NCBI GenBank assembly: GCA_948567375.1
Contig: OX419759.1
Location: 24,281,493-24,345,492, forward strand
Direction: 5' to 3'
Length of the DNA stretch: 64,000 nucleotides
Source: Lunularia cruciata
Taxonomy: Eukaryota; Streptophyta; Marchantiopsida; Lunulariales; Lunulariaceae
Within the stretch, counting starts at the first letter, position 1. Each line of letters begins with the position of its first letter. Below, piece after piece: positions 21,214 through 31,730 of the stretch. The notes below the pieces were generated by a model, which saw only the letters and a list, made by a program, of their open reading frames with translations, did not search any database and was not told the DNA's origin. The translations under genes and the position numbers were made by a program.

Positions 21214-22614
21214 ATTGTAGAAGCACAATCATCCAAAGGTGTCACCAGCACCCAAGGACTCACCTTTTGGGAAGGCAGATTATGGATCCCAAATGTCCCA
21301 GAATTACGCACCACAATTCTAGCGGAATGTCATGATTCGGCCATTGTAGCTCATGTCGGAGTGGACAAGACCTTGGATGCAGTCAAGCACCATTACTATT
21401 GGCCCAAGATGAGCAATGATGTGATGGACTATGTGCGTAGCTGCCTACTTTGTCAACAGAACAAAGCTTCTAATCAAGCTCTTGCAGGGCTCCTTCAACC
21501 TCTCCCCACTCCTACCCAACGTTGGGAACAAGTGAGTATGGATCTTGTCTGTGAATTACCCAAGACCACCTCAGGGTTTGACTCCATTGTGGTCTTTGTG
21601 GACCGGCTCAGCAAAATGATTCATGTACGCCCTACCACCAAGGAGGTGATCGCTCCACAACTAGCTCAATTATACTTAGATGCAGTCTTTGCTCACCATA
21701 GCTTGTCTAGAGTACTCATCACCGATAGAGGCACCCAATTCACCAGTTTGTTTTGGCAAACACTCTTTGGTTTCTTCAAAACCAAGTTAGCCATGTCCAT
21801 AGCTTACCATCCACAAACAGATGGCCAAATAGAGCGGGCTAATTGCACGATTGAAGACATGTTACGCGGCTTCACCTTAGAAGAGCAAGAGAGGTGGGAC
21901 ACCCTACTCCCGTTGGTGGAATTTGCTTACAACAATTCAATGAATGCATCCACCCAAGTCACTCTGTTCTTCCTCATGTATGGTGAGCATCCCTTCACAC
22001 CTTCTAGCTTGATAAAGATCCGTCCAGTGGCTACCAAGGTCGATGCAGTCAACACATTTGTTTCTAAAATCCAACAAGGTGTGGAGAGCTCCAAGCACAG
22101 ATTACAGATTGCACAAAATCGATAGAAGCAGTATGCTAATGCACACCGTTGGCACATGGAGTTCAATGTTGGGGATCAAGTGTGGCTATCGACAAACAAC
22201 CTCACATTAGTTGGACCTCGTAAGCTCAGACCTCGTTTTATTGGGCCTTTCTCGATTCTTCGTAGCATTGGCGCTGTGGCCTATCACCTTGAGCTACCAC
22301 CACACATGAAGATCCACCTAGTGTTCCATGTCTCCCTACTACGTAGATATGCTCCCCGATCAGGCCAGGGTCATTCCACACCAAACACTCGACCTTGTCC
22401 GACACTCATTGATGGCATAGAGGAATATGAAGTGGAGTAGATTCTCCAAAAATGCATGCGTGGTACTCGCCACCTGTGGCTGGACTATCTCATACAATGG
22501 AAATTTTAACCCCTCTATGAAGCAACCTGGGAGCCCATTGCCAATTTGGCACATGCACCAGTGTTGGTGCAAGCATTTGAGCAACAATTGCACAACAAGG
22601 ACGTTACGTCTTAA
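21214..22614 (+). pseudogene. Element 2 integrase with C-terminal chromodomain
   Basis: The integrase has the HHCC site (HVGVDKTLD, then CLLCQQ) and the DDE core (SMDLVCELP, LITDRGTQF, then the Glu in DGQIERAN), followed by the C-terminal domain (FNVGDQVWLS). A chromodomain follows at about 22417-22560, with EEYEVE, LDYLIQWKF and PLYEATWEP. Chromodomains of these elements bind histone marks and direct insertion to heterochromatin. Stops: TAG 22123-22125, TAG 22438-22440 and TAA 22507-22509, the last two inside the chromodomain. The natural end is probably TAA at 22612-22614, just before the polypurine tract. Confidence 0.94.
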
Positions 22615-22625
22615 AAGGAGGGAGG
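22613..22625 (+). promoter_or_regulatory. Polypurine tract of Element 2
   Basis: The purine run AAAAGGAGGGAGG ends two bases before the 3' LTR (TATAATACC at 22628). This is the expected place and composition of the plus-strand primer. Confidence 0.9.
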
Positions 22626-22627
22626 TC

Positions 22628-23369
22628 TATAATACCAAGAGCTAGCCATATGATCTAGATGTGAAATTTGGTTTGGTAACATCTAGAATGATGTTATACA
22701 TGATGGTCAAAATAGATAAGATAGAAGTATCACCAAAAGAGTACTTCTACTAATAGGGCAGAAACCGAAATAGACTTGAGAACCTTAGAACCAATAGCTA
22801 GACATATGATTTAAGGGTGAGAATTGGTTTGGTAACATCTGGAAGGATGTTACACATGATGGACTAAACAGATCAGAAAGAGGCATCACCAAAAGAGGAC
22901 TTCTACTAATAGAGTAGGAACCGAAATATGCTTGAAATCTTTGAAGGCAATTTCGGAGGCCTAAACGGATGAATTAGGCCTTGAAAATGTGCAAAGCCCT
23001 CCCCTCCAACAGAGGAAAGGCCGGCCTTCCCTCCCCCCTACTTTGTCTCATCGAGAGCTTTCCAACGGTACCTTACTCATGTGATTCTGAGATTCCTATA
23101 GGAAGATTCCCTAAAAGATTCCCTCTGGTCAAAGCTTGTTTGACCAACCAGATAGGACCTAGACCAGACATGTCACCCATCCAAGTAAGTAATCCAAGGG
23201 GGGAGCTTGCTGACATGTCACCTATCTATGTCCTTAATCCTATGGTGGAGCTTCCTTGGAGGAGATCCTCTTTGTCTATATAAATAAAGAGAAGGTGCTC
23301 CCTTGGGGCATCGATTGTTTGAGTGTGCAATTTGTGTTTTCTCTCTTCTCTTGTCCTCAGAGTATTACA
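22628..23369 (+). repeat. Element 2 3' LTR (742 bp)
   Basis: Same length and layout as the 5' LTR, with scattered differences. It starts TATAATACC where the 5' LTR has TGTAATACC, a G-to-A change at the very end. The internal ~156-bp duplication and the TATA box are both present. CCAAG follows at 23370-23374. Confidence 0.95.
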
Positions 23370-23433
23370 CCAAGTGAGGAAGAAGTAAAGAGATGTTATG
23401 GGACCTTATGCAAGTTGACTAAGTAAAGGAATA

Positions 23434-23859
23434 TGTAACAATATGGAATTTAGTGATGTAGTTAATAAGGCTAACAAAGTAGAGAATAAGCCAAATTAGC
23501 ATAGAATATTCTAGAAGCATCTAGAAAGCTTCTTGGGAAGCTTCTCGACTACCTTAACTTGCACCCCAAGTAGGTAGCTTCTAGAAAGAAGCTTCTAGAA
23601 GCTTCTAACTAGCTTAGCTTGCATGCCAAATAGGCGGCTTCTAGAAGGAAGCTTCTTGAGAAGCTTCTTGGTTAACTTGGCTTACACTCTAAGAAAACGG
23701 CTCAAGGAAGCTTTTTGAGAAGCTTCTCAAAGGCCTTGTATGTTATCTATAAATACCAAAGCCAAAGCTCATGCTAGGCATTTGGAGTTTTCACACATTC
23801 AAGTGTCCCAATGTGAGTTTCCATTCTCCTATTTCTCTCCTCGGTCTCGGTCTTTTACA
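23434..23859 (+). repeat. Solo LTR A, heat-shock-element-like
   Basis: It starts TGTAACAAT and ends CTTTTACA, flanked by a perfect 5-bp duplication GAATA (23429-23433 and 23860-23864). It matches solo LTR B at 24449-24938. The first half is built of GAAGCTTC and TTCTAGAA motifs in a degenerate 60-70-bp repeat. A TATA-like CTATAAATAC lies near 23747. No coding sequence is attached, so it is a solo LTR left by recombination. Orientation is inferred from the TATA box. Confidence 0.85.
23588..23605. promoter_or_regulatory. Perfect heat-shock-element-type sequence
   Basis: The bases read GAAgcTTCtaGAAgcTTC, four consecutive alternating units fitting nGAAnnTTCnnGAAnnTTCn. A further TTCtaGAA lies one base out of register immediately upstream. 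Heat-shock factors bind such arrays. Function here is inference; it lies about 140 bp upstream of the LTR TATA-like box. Confidence 0.6.
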
Positions 23860-23864
23860 GAATA

Positions 23865-24448
23865 TGTGCAAATTAAATAATAGATTCTTGTATTAAAGCA
23901 AAAGAGGTAGGTAGCAATTAAGAATTTAGTGGTAGTATGGTATTTTGATGGTATTTAGAGGTACATCTAGGTTAGGAACATCTAAGGAAGGAGAGCCAAT
24001 TGGTATTCTTGGTGCAAGCGCATATGAAGGTGATGTTTGCAAGAAGAGAAGTGATAAGGCTAGACATAAATTATTTTTAGTATTAGAATAGCTATTTAAG
24101 TGGGTTGTTTTTCTCCTTTGTGAGGAATCCTCAAACCTAGAGTCAATGATTGGAGACATTGAAGTCAGACATCTCTCATAAATTCATGTTCACATATGGG
24201 GTTGGAAGAATGGGTATGAGTGTGACTATGGGAATTGAAAGTATTATGTAATAAGAAGGTATCATTGATGTTGGCACTAGGATCTAAGTATCCAAGATTA
24301 ATAAACAAGCCATGAATCTATTCTGATTGCTATGAATGATAAGTTGAAAGTATGAATTCTATTGAGTCATATCTGTTGTGTTAGGGAGTGATGTCACTCA
24401 TGTAGTTGTCTCCCAATCTAATTAAGCAGAAGTATGTATGAGAGACTT
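23865..24448. other. DNA between the two solo LTRs
   Basis: No frame here resembles retroelement proteins, and each LTR has its own target duplication, so this looks like ordinary intergenic DNA rather than the inside of an element. Confidence 0.6.
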
Positions 24449-24938
24449 TGTAACAATATAGAATTTATAAATGAGTTAGTCGAGACGGAGAAAGTAGAAA
24501 ATATGCCAAATTAGCCAAGAATTATAAGAATATTTTAGAAGCATCTAGGAATCTACTTAGTACCTTCCAAGTATCAAGTAATGTGCATGCAAAGTGGTGA
24601 TTTTTAGGAGGAAGCTTCTTGGGAAGCTTCTTGACTAGCTTAGCTTTCATGCAAAGTAGGTGGTTCCTAGAAGGAAGCTTCTTGGGAAGCTTCACGACTA
24701 GCTTAGTTTGCACACCAAGTAAACAACTTCTAGAAAGAAGCTTCTCAAAAAGCTTCTTGGTTAGCTTTGCTTGCACTCTAAGAAGGTGACTTTTAGGAAG
24801 CTTTGTGAGAAGCTTCTCAAGAGCCTTGTGTGTTCCTTATGTTCCCAAGCTCATGCTAGGCATTCGGAGTTTCACTCATTCAATGTGATCTTTCACTATG
24901 ATCTTTGATTCTCCTATTTCTCTCCTTGGTCTTTTACA
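24449..24938 (+). repeat. Solo LTR B, same family as solo LTR A
   Basis: It starts TGTAACAAT and ends CTTTTACA, with flanks GACTT (24444-24448) and AACTT (24939-24943), one mismatch. It has the same GAAGCTTC-rich first half as LTR A with one more repeat unit, but it lacks the clear TATA-like stretch. The 84-codon minus-strand open frame at 24522-24776 (KLPKKLP repeats) is only a reading of this repeat. Confidence 0.82.
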
Positions 24939-24943
24939 AACTT

Positions 24944-26390
24944 TTTCAACAAGACTTTGGAAAGAAACATATCAAGGACCGTATCGAGGAAGCCAAAGAG
25001 CTCATAAGGTGATAGACCGGTGAGCTGACTACGAGGGTAAGTGCCTTTGGGAGATTTTTGTACCAAACTGGAATTACAATCCACTTGGGGAATCCTATTT
25101 ACACTTCCTCCCCAAGCCAAGTAAACAAACAACCATGCAAGGACTGTATTTACTTCCCCTTCTTCCATAGCATCATGTATCCTACACTCTCAAGATAAAA
25201 CAACCCCACCGACAAACCAATAACTTGAGGAATATCCGATATCCATCTTTTCCCATTTCCCTTTTATTGCTTTAGTAATCTCCTTCCCATCATCTCCCAT
25301 CAATAAAATCCATAGTCTTGGTGTCTTTTGTGTCCAATGATTCCTTCATTTAGGCCCATTTTTCCTCAAAATTTTCCTCATTGTGGGTGGCGCTAATTAG
25401 ATTATTCCAATAAGTGATGAAATTGTTCCATTGTTTAGTTCTTCTTGTTTCTTCTCAAATCAAGGTCAACAATTCATCAAGATATTGTGCTAAATATGCT
25501 ATCTGCACAAGATATGAACAAAGGTGGGATATACTTGACCACACACAACAATAAGTGCAGAATTAACATCATTGACAAATAGAGAATTTGCATAAATGCT
25601 TTTGGAAAGCTTTTCCAAGGCAAAATGATAATCTTCCTCTATCTCCTCTTCCATAGAACATAACATGATGGTGAAAGAATGGTATGTGCTTGGGCATGCC
25701 AAATTTATTTGTCTTATAAGTGCAATTCAGCTAGACGACTTGCTGAAAGCTCCCCATAAAATCCAAGAATTGTTTGGGAAATATATATAAACGTGTGATT
25801 TCCCATGACCTTGGCTTTGCAAGTCCCTAGTGGTCAACCTTGTTCTCATGCAGAGTTTGGAGTAACTTCTTGATAGGCAAAAGATCTTCAAAATCCCTTT
25901 CTTCCCTGCATGAATCATATCTTTCACATCTTGATTGGTGAATGGGTAACCCTTCCAAATCAGATTTCTTTGATGTCACTGGTATAAATTTTCATCATGC
26001 TGCTTCATGACTTCCACCTTACCTACTCCATTTTATGGTGCTTTTGAGCAACAATTAGGACCTCCAACCTGCACAGGGACTTATGAGTTACATGTAAATG
26101 ATTGCATATGTTGATTGCACACATCTCTCCTGTTTTTTGCACACATAGACTGCCACTTGTGTTGCCCATTTTTTACTTCCTGGTCATTAGAACATACAAG
26201 ATTTTTCTCCATGGTAGTCCTCGCTGAGCCTTTGGTAACTAACAAAAAATATTTTCTGTGAGCATAAGCCATTGCGGTCACTTTTGCTTCTTCTTCCGAT
26301 ACATAGGTTGTAATTGTAAGGTCCAGGCCCTACCCACAAGACCAGCTTATGGACTCCCATTGTAAGCTCTCATCATCAAGTCCCATAGAC
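24944..26390. other. Unassigned AT-rich DNA with short minus-strand frames
   Basis: Short minus-strand readings (such as 25499-25702, 25727-25927 and 26081-26281) may be remains of an old coding sequence, because they read in the same direction at fairly even spacing. I recognise no domain in any of them. No LTR or terminal repeat was seen. Confidence 0.4.
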
Positions 26391-26524
26391 TATTCCATTG
26401 CTTGAAACGGAAGGAGAGAAATCTCAGACAATTCCATTGCTTGAGACGAAAAGAGAGAAAGTTCAAAAATAAAGACAATTCCATTGCTTGAGACGAAAAG
26501 AGAGAAAATTAAAAAATAAATAGA
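26390..26524. repeat. Short tandem repeat, three units of about 40-50 bp
   Basis: Three adjacent units each begin 'ttccattgcttga' and go on with 'acgraa' and 'agagagaaa', then an A-rich end that lengthens from unit to unit. No coding content. Confidence 0.85.
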
Positions 26525-28457
26525 CAATATTGCGTGAAACGGGGTGAGTGCTTATGCAGAACACGAATCAAATATTATGCATGATGAATGTGCAGATATT
26601 CTATTAACTTTCTACATTGGTATTATCTGAATTTCCGTGGATTAGAGTGATATAATTAAACATGTTTAGTTAGTCACATGCGTAATAAAACTACCCCACA
26701 ATACCAGAAAAATGACGGTGCTGCTAGCCGGATCTCTTTGCCCCTCAGTTTACTGTATAAAGTAAAGCGTGCTGTCTTGTACCCAGTCTCAAAAGGAGCA
26801 GGAGGACGAGCAGACCATAAAACGGATGTACAGTACCTTCGATTTAGTGCATCATCTCCTGGTGGTGTACACGGGAGTACAGCGCTCAGAGGTCACTCAA
26901 TTTGACAAGAGAGAGAATTTTTTTGTGATATATGAATTAATTTTGATGAGGTTCTCACTCGTGTATGAGACATGTATATGCTTGAAGAGTAAGGTTGGTC
27001 AGCCTTGACGTAATTCATTTAGAAAGGGAAACATAAGTTGATGTTGTCATGGTTTACCTTGTCTTATCTCTCACTCTTAGAAACCTGAATTTATGCTTGA
27101 TTAAGTGAAACCTTTATTCTTTTCATTGGCATTGATCATCGAGACTGCCATAGACAGAAGATGTTGGAGACTTGTATGGCAGCATATTGGAGAAATATCA
27201 GCTATTCTTTCGAGTGGGTCTTCTTGCGAATGATGTAATTGCTCTAACAAAGTCGAAGAGTTTCGACACCAGCCTAAAACTTAGAACATTCTCCTAAATT
27301 CTGCAGTTGTAGAGCTTCTTCATTCAGAACCTAACCTGATCACCGTCTTCACCAGGACATACCTCAGGACAAGAACGTTCTCGGATCATGACGATTCCTG
27401 CATGTTGAAAGAAAGCTCAGCACGTTTTAGTTGACTTTATTGCTTCTTCCATAATAATTGAGTTGATTTGAGTTGTTTCCTTTGAGTATCTCGTTGACTG
27501 GAGGTACAGAAAGGAAATTACGAGAAGCGAAATGCTGTATGTTTCCGCCATGTTTGGACCTGGGGAATCATCGACATGGTACCGCTGTTCAGAAAGTACC
27601 TTGGTTTAACCTACGGTGGCTTCCACAAGATACTGATAGGAGATTTTAACTTGTGCCAGCGCATGCAAAACCTTTTATATCCTGTTGACGTTAGGGTTCT
27701 TGATCTTCATTATCCTACACTCACTGGACAATGAAGGCTTTGAACACTGATCACTTGCAGTGATTGACCTCAGTTGTTGTGTTTGATTTTATCTAATAGT
27801 TTGGCCAGAGTCTCTCGCGAAACTCGCGTTCTTGGCTGCCCTGTTGTTTTCTTCCTCTGTGAGTAGTTCAAAGATCGGTGATTGTTTTCCATGTGCAGGT
27901 TTCTCTCTCGTCTTGTATTGTTCTAAGAGCTGGCTATTCAAGCGTGCTGGTTCTTGCATATTCATTGGTTAGTGGTTGTTTCGCTCCTGGAACTAATTCT
28001 CGTTTGAATTGGGGAGTGAATGAGTGGAGTGCTGTAAATAATGCTGTTTCATCATCAAGTTGTGAGACGGTAGTATTGATTTCCCTACTCGAGCATTCAG
28101 TTTACAAAACGCTTTGAAAGATCTGTCCATTTCGCGCTCAAATTTGGCCAGAAGAAGTCTGTCGCCTTGTATACCTTGACTCGGGATCCGGCACTTCCTT
28201 CCACGCTCCTCCGGCCAATCGCTTGTGTATGGGATTACCCTTTCAACTCTTCGTCGAAGTAGGAAGACAAGTTACAAGGGGTCCATGGCTGTAACCTTCA
28301 GAACAATGGGGGATTTGACATGTGGACCAATAGACAGAATTCGTTGAATTGACTAGATTGGAGGACTATAATTGTCTTCAGGGAAGATAAGAACGGATAG
28401 GACTGAGTAGGGCCTCCTAGCAGTCTAGACCACGCCTGAGCGTGCGAGGAGGAGGAG
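26525..28457. other. Region upstream of the lipid kinase gene
   Basis: No convincing protein-coding sequence on either strand. Composition is closer to that of the genes than the AT-rich flanks, and the kinase 5' untranslated region and promoter probably lie here. 'ttccatgtgcag|gttt' near 27895 could be a splice acceptor of a leader intron, but this is only suggestive. Confidence 0.4.
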
Positions 28458-28460
28458 GTG

Positions 28461-29549
28461 ATGGTTGTCATTTCTTTGTGGAAGGGTGAAGCTTCGAGAC
28501 TGTCAGCCCTGAGACCAGTGACGAGTCTAATGGAGAATCCGACGTTTCCATCTACTTCACAAAAAGCTGCTTGCAAGCGAGATTATGTATTTATCGTAAA
28601 TCCGAAAGGTGCGAATGGGAGAACAGGGGACTCATGGAGGAAGGTTTTCCCGAAATTGAGTACGCGACTTGGTAAGGACTGGAATGTTTCAGAGAGGCTC
28701 ACCACCGGTCCGCAGCACGCTACTCAGCTTACGCGAGAGGCAATTCAGGATGGAGCTGCAGCTGTTATCGCTGTTGGAGGAGATGGTACTCTTCACGAGG
28801 TTGTCAATGGCTTCTTTGAGGATGGGAAACTGGTTGAACCAAAGAAAACAGGGGAATTTACCAACTCAAAAACAGCTCTGGGGCTAATACCTATGGGAAC
28901 TGGATCTGATTTCGCTCGGATGTTTGGTTGGGGCAGCGACACGAATACGGCTATAGATCGGCTCTCGAAAGGAGAGACGACGAAGATAGATGTTGGCCGG
29001 GTAATTTGTGGGAAAGCAGAAGAGCAGAAGCAGCGCGTCTTCATAAATGTTGCTGACCTACATTTGAGTGCAAAGGCCGGTTTCTATGCAGGTATGCATA
29101 AGAAAATAGGCAATCTATGTTACGTAGTCGGAGCTTTGCGAGGATTTCAAGGTCATAAAAATCGGGACCTTAAAGTCAGGGTTGATAATGGCAGGTGGGA
29201 GACCTTCTCTAATGTGACGTCTATCTGTGTCGGGAACGCTCAGTATTTTGGCGGGGGAATGAAAATCACACCTTCTGCAGATCTGTCAAGTGGTGACTTG
29301 GAGGTTGTAATTCTCAGAGATTTTAAGTGGTATGACTTCCTCTTGAAATTGCATACTTTGTACCTAGGATCTCACATTAAGGAAAAGAACGTAGTCTCCA
29401 TGAAGGTCCGAAGCATTGATGTGGAAGAGGTTGACGGATCCACGCAAGAAGACTATCCTGGGACCTTTGTCCAGGCAGACGGCGAGCACCTTGGTTTTCT
29501 CAACGCTTCTTTCTCAATCATCCCTGGCGCCATAGATTTTATTCGCTAA
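28461..29549 (+). CDS. LCBK2-like: Sphingoid long-chain-base kinase (LCBK2-like), DAGK/YegS lipid kinase family
   Basis: A 362-residue single-exon protein of the diacylglycerol/sphingosine kinase family. The catalytic N-domain has [11 protein letters not shown] (about 44-54), the nucleotide-binding [14 protein letters not shown] (about 105-118) and [12 protein letters not shown] (about 142-153). Next come [32 protein letters not shown] and the C-terminal VQADGEHLG, the conserved features of this family. Length and overall sequence fit the plant protein annotated as mitochondrial sphingoid long-chain-base kinase 2. The reaction would be ATP-dependent phosphorylation of sphingoid bases. The start is the ATG at 28461 in a GGAGGAGGTG context; the first ~40 residues are not conserved and could be a mitochondrial targeting peptide. 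No stop or frameshift, so it appears functional. Substrate is inferred from the family. Confidence 0.93.
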   Translation: MVVISLWKGEASRLSALRPVTSLMENPTFPSTSQKAACKRDYVFIVNPKGANGRTGDSWRKVFPKLSTRLGKDWNVSERLTTGPQHATQLTREAIQDGAAAVIAVGGDGTLHEVVNGFFEDGKLVEPKKTGEFTNSKTALGLIPMGTGSDFARMFGWGSDTNTAIDRLSKGETTKIDVGRVICGKAEEQKQRVFINVADLHLSAKAGFYAGMHKKIGNLCYVVGALRGFQGHKNRDLKVRVDNGRWETFSNVTSICVGNAQYFGGGMKITPSADLSSGDLEVVILRDFKWYDFLLKLHTLYLGSHIKEKNVVSMKVRSIDVEEVDGSTQEDYPGTFVQADGEHLGFLNASFSIIPGAIDFIR

Positions 29550-31680
29550 GAGAAATGCCTCGTTGGTAATTTGTAAATTAATAGTAGAAATGTTGTTCAT
29601 TAGGACCGATTACCCACCTGCTGGGATAAAGTACAAATCAGCTGGCCATAAGCACTTTGCCACAATACACTTATCCAGTGCAAGAGGTGCCAATTACCAC
29701 TTTTGCATCTTGGTGATGTCTCAAGACAATTCTTGAGATATCTTGGACAATAAACAATTCTTGGGTAGAAGTAGGTTCAGCGCCATGGAGAAGAACTCAT
29801 ACGTTGATGTGTCTGGGAATTGTCTGATTTTCGAGAACATCTGAGGGAAGTATTGGATTGGTGACAACAAGGAGTGATTTCCCTCTAACTTACTAGAATT
29901 TGTTTATAGCTTGAACCACGTTCTGGATCATGTTGGAAGGCAGATGATTGACTTCTCAAGATGAACTAAGGGCAGCGAGATGGCAGTTGGGACCACGTCT
30001 AATTCGAATCTCGACGGCAGTATTTTCCTTACAACGTCCTTGTAGTATCTTTTTGTCGACGGTCTGGCTTAGAGATTCAGAGTTCGAAAATCCTATACTC
30101 ACACTCTCGATGCTGCTACTAATTGTTTGTCCGGGCGTCTTAATTACCTCTTTCTATGCTTAATCTCCTCCTTTTTACCATCAAAGGATGATCTACAGTT
30201 TAGGATATATCGGATGAGGTTTACGAGCTCCGTGACGAGCATTGTGGGAAAGCTGTTCGGAATCATCTTTTGTTATTCTATCAAGCTCCGATTGAGGTAA
30301 AGGAGTCTGTCCATCGGGACAAAGGAGGGCAAATTATAACTATCAATCCATTTGATAACATCTCATTTATGACTTTCGTGTCTCGATCCAATGATATTCT
30401 AATCCTGGAAACAAATGACTGTTTCCTGTTGTCGAATTGAGCACATGTCCGGGAAGAGTGTGTCGATATCTACTTCATGAGCATACGGATGTCTCCTTCA
30501 GTACTCAACTCAGCTCGCAATACCCTTTATTACGTCGACTCTTGATGTCAGCAGCCTGCGGCCTGCTCCTGCTCCTCCAGTGAGTTGGAATAAGGAAATT
30601 GGAAAATAGAGCTGCTTTTGCTCCAGGAATTATGACAATCTTGCCAGAAAGCCGGATCTTTCGCTCGTAGCCACGGTTAATTAAGCGTATAGAAGCTCAG
30701 AGGCTTCATCACTACTATCTCAAACTACTGTCCAATACTTTCCAGATTGCCCTGGTAACTTACTATGAGCTAGCCCGCAAACCAAATTTCTTATTTTTAT
30801 TAAGAAGATACCCGTGACTTGGTAAATGCGAAAGCGAAGACTGCAAACAGACTATGCACATCGCGGAGTCCACTTTTCTCCAGCGTACAGTCAAAATTCT
30901 TAACCGAGCGTGGGGTTGACAGATTCCTCCGCCGATTGGCTTGGTGTTTTGGTTTAACTCATAAGGCTAGCCAATTCGCACTTCACTCTGTATTGAATCA
31001 CGGTGCGCAAGAGATCCCCGTCATTCAGGATTCCTCTACCCAGGCATTGAGTGCTTCTATGGGATAGTTTGATAAGGTTTGGCAACTCCCTTCCTCTGCC
31101 CCGGCATTGTGCAATTGTGCTTAATCTCTAGACGCGAAATCTCTAAACAGTTTCAAGCGTTCATGGATTTCTGAAAAGTCCGTGTGAATAGCAATTTTTG
31201 ACGCTGACCGTGTATGTTTAGATCGGGGATACATTAGCAAGAGGTTATCCGAAGTTCACTCTCGTTTATAGCGGACTTTTGGCGGCCAAAACGATGGACC
31301 GCGTGTCATTTGGCGTGTCAGTGAAACCTCCGCTAAAATCGAGAGTCTGCTTAGTACCGTAGCATGCTCTCGCTTGTGATAGCGCTTATAAGCTGTCGAA
31401 CAGGAACTCGAAACGAAGTTTGGAGTAGGGGAACGAGGACCTTCTTCAACTTCTCGCCTTTGATCAATTTTGAAGCCGGAAAAATGGACGTAGTTCTGCA
31501 AGCGGGGTCGCAGCTGCACGCCTTCCGCTTGCAGCAATACGCGTCCTCGCTTCATCTACAGGTTGGCAACTTGCTGACTTACCTCTTGGATTCCAATCTT
31601 CGGAGGTCAATTCAGCCCCGACACTTTCATTCCGTGTTAGAAGTCAACTGACTAGGAGAATATTACAAACAGCAAGACGG
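29550..31680. other. Intergenic DNA downstream of the kinase
   Basis: The kinase 3' untranslated region must start here. Open frames at 30819-31067 and 31364-31651 are not recognised. The second contains a plausible gene start (ATG at 31484, then QLHAFRLQQYASSLHLQ up to a CAG|GTTGGC splice-donor-like site at about 31560). It could be a first exon of the methyltransferase gene downstream, which I cannot confirm. Confidence 0.4.
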
Positions 31681-31695
31681 GGGAACAATTAAGAT

Positions 31696-31729
<34 letters not shown>
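31696..31729 (+). repeat. Uninterrupted run of 34 G
   Basis: A pure G homopolymer, followed by tgtgtgg. It could form G-quadruplex structure on the plus strand; the exact length is likely to vary or to be affected by sequencing. Confidence 0.98.

Positions 31730-31730
<1 letters not shown>

Larger units (their letters stand above)
16755..23369 (+). mobile_element. Element 2: Ty3/gypsy chromovirus-type LTR retrotransposon
   Basis: This is a 6.6-kb element with two 742-bp LTRs and a perfect 5-bp target duplication CCAAG (16750-16754 and 23370-23374). Order: LTR, tRNA-Met primer site, gag, protease, reverse transcriptase, RNase H, integrase, chromodomain, polypurine tract, LTR. The high LTR similarity (only scattered differences seen) implies a fairly recent insertion. 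The coding region nevertheless has about a dozen in-frame stops and two probable frame changes at A-runs, so it is inactive as given. Confidence 0.96.

Noticed and set aside
24522-24776. Minus-strand frame with KLPKKLP repeats as a repeat protein
   Set aside because: It is a chance reading of the GAAGCTTC repeat in solo LTR B; the matching region of LTR A is not open.
23434-24938. The two GAAGCTTC-rich repeats as the LTRs of one small (TRIM-like) element
   Set aside because: Each has its own flanking target duplication (GAATA/GAATA and GACTT/AACTT), and the DNA between has no element features, so two solo LTRs explain it better.
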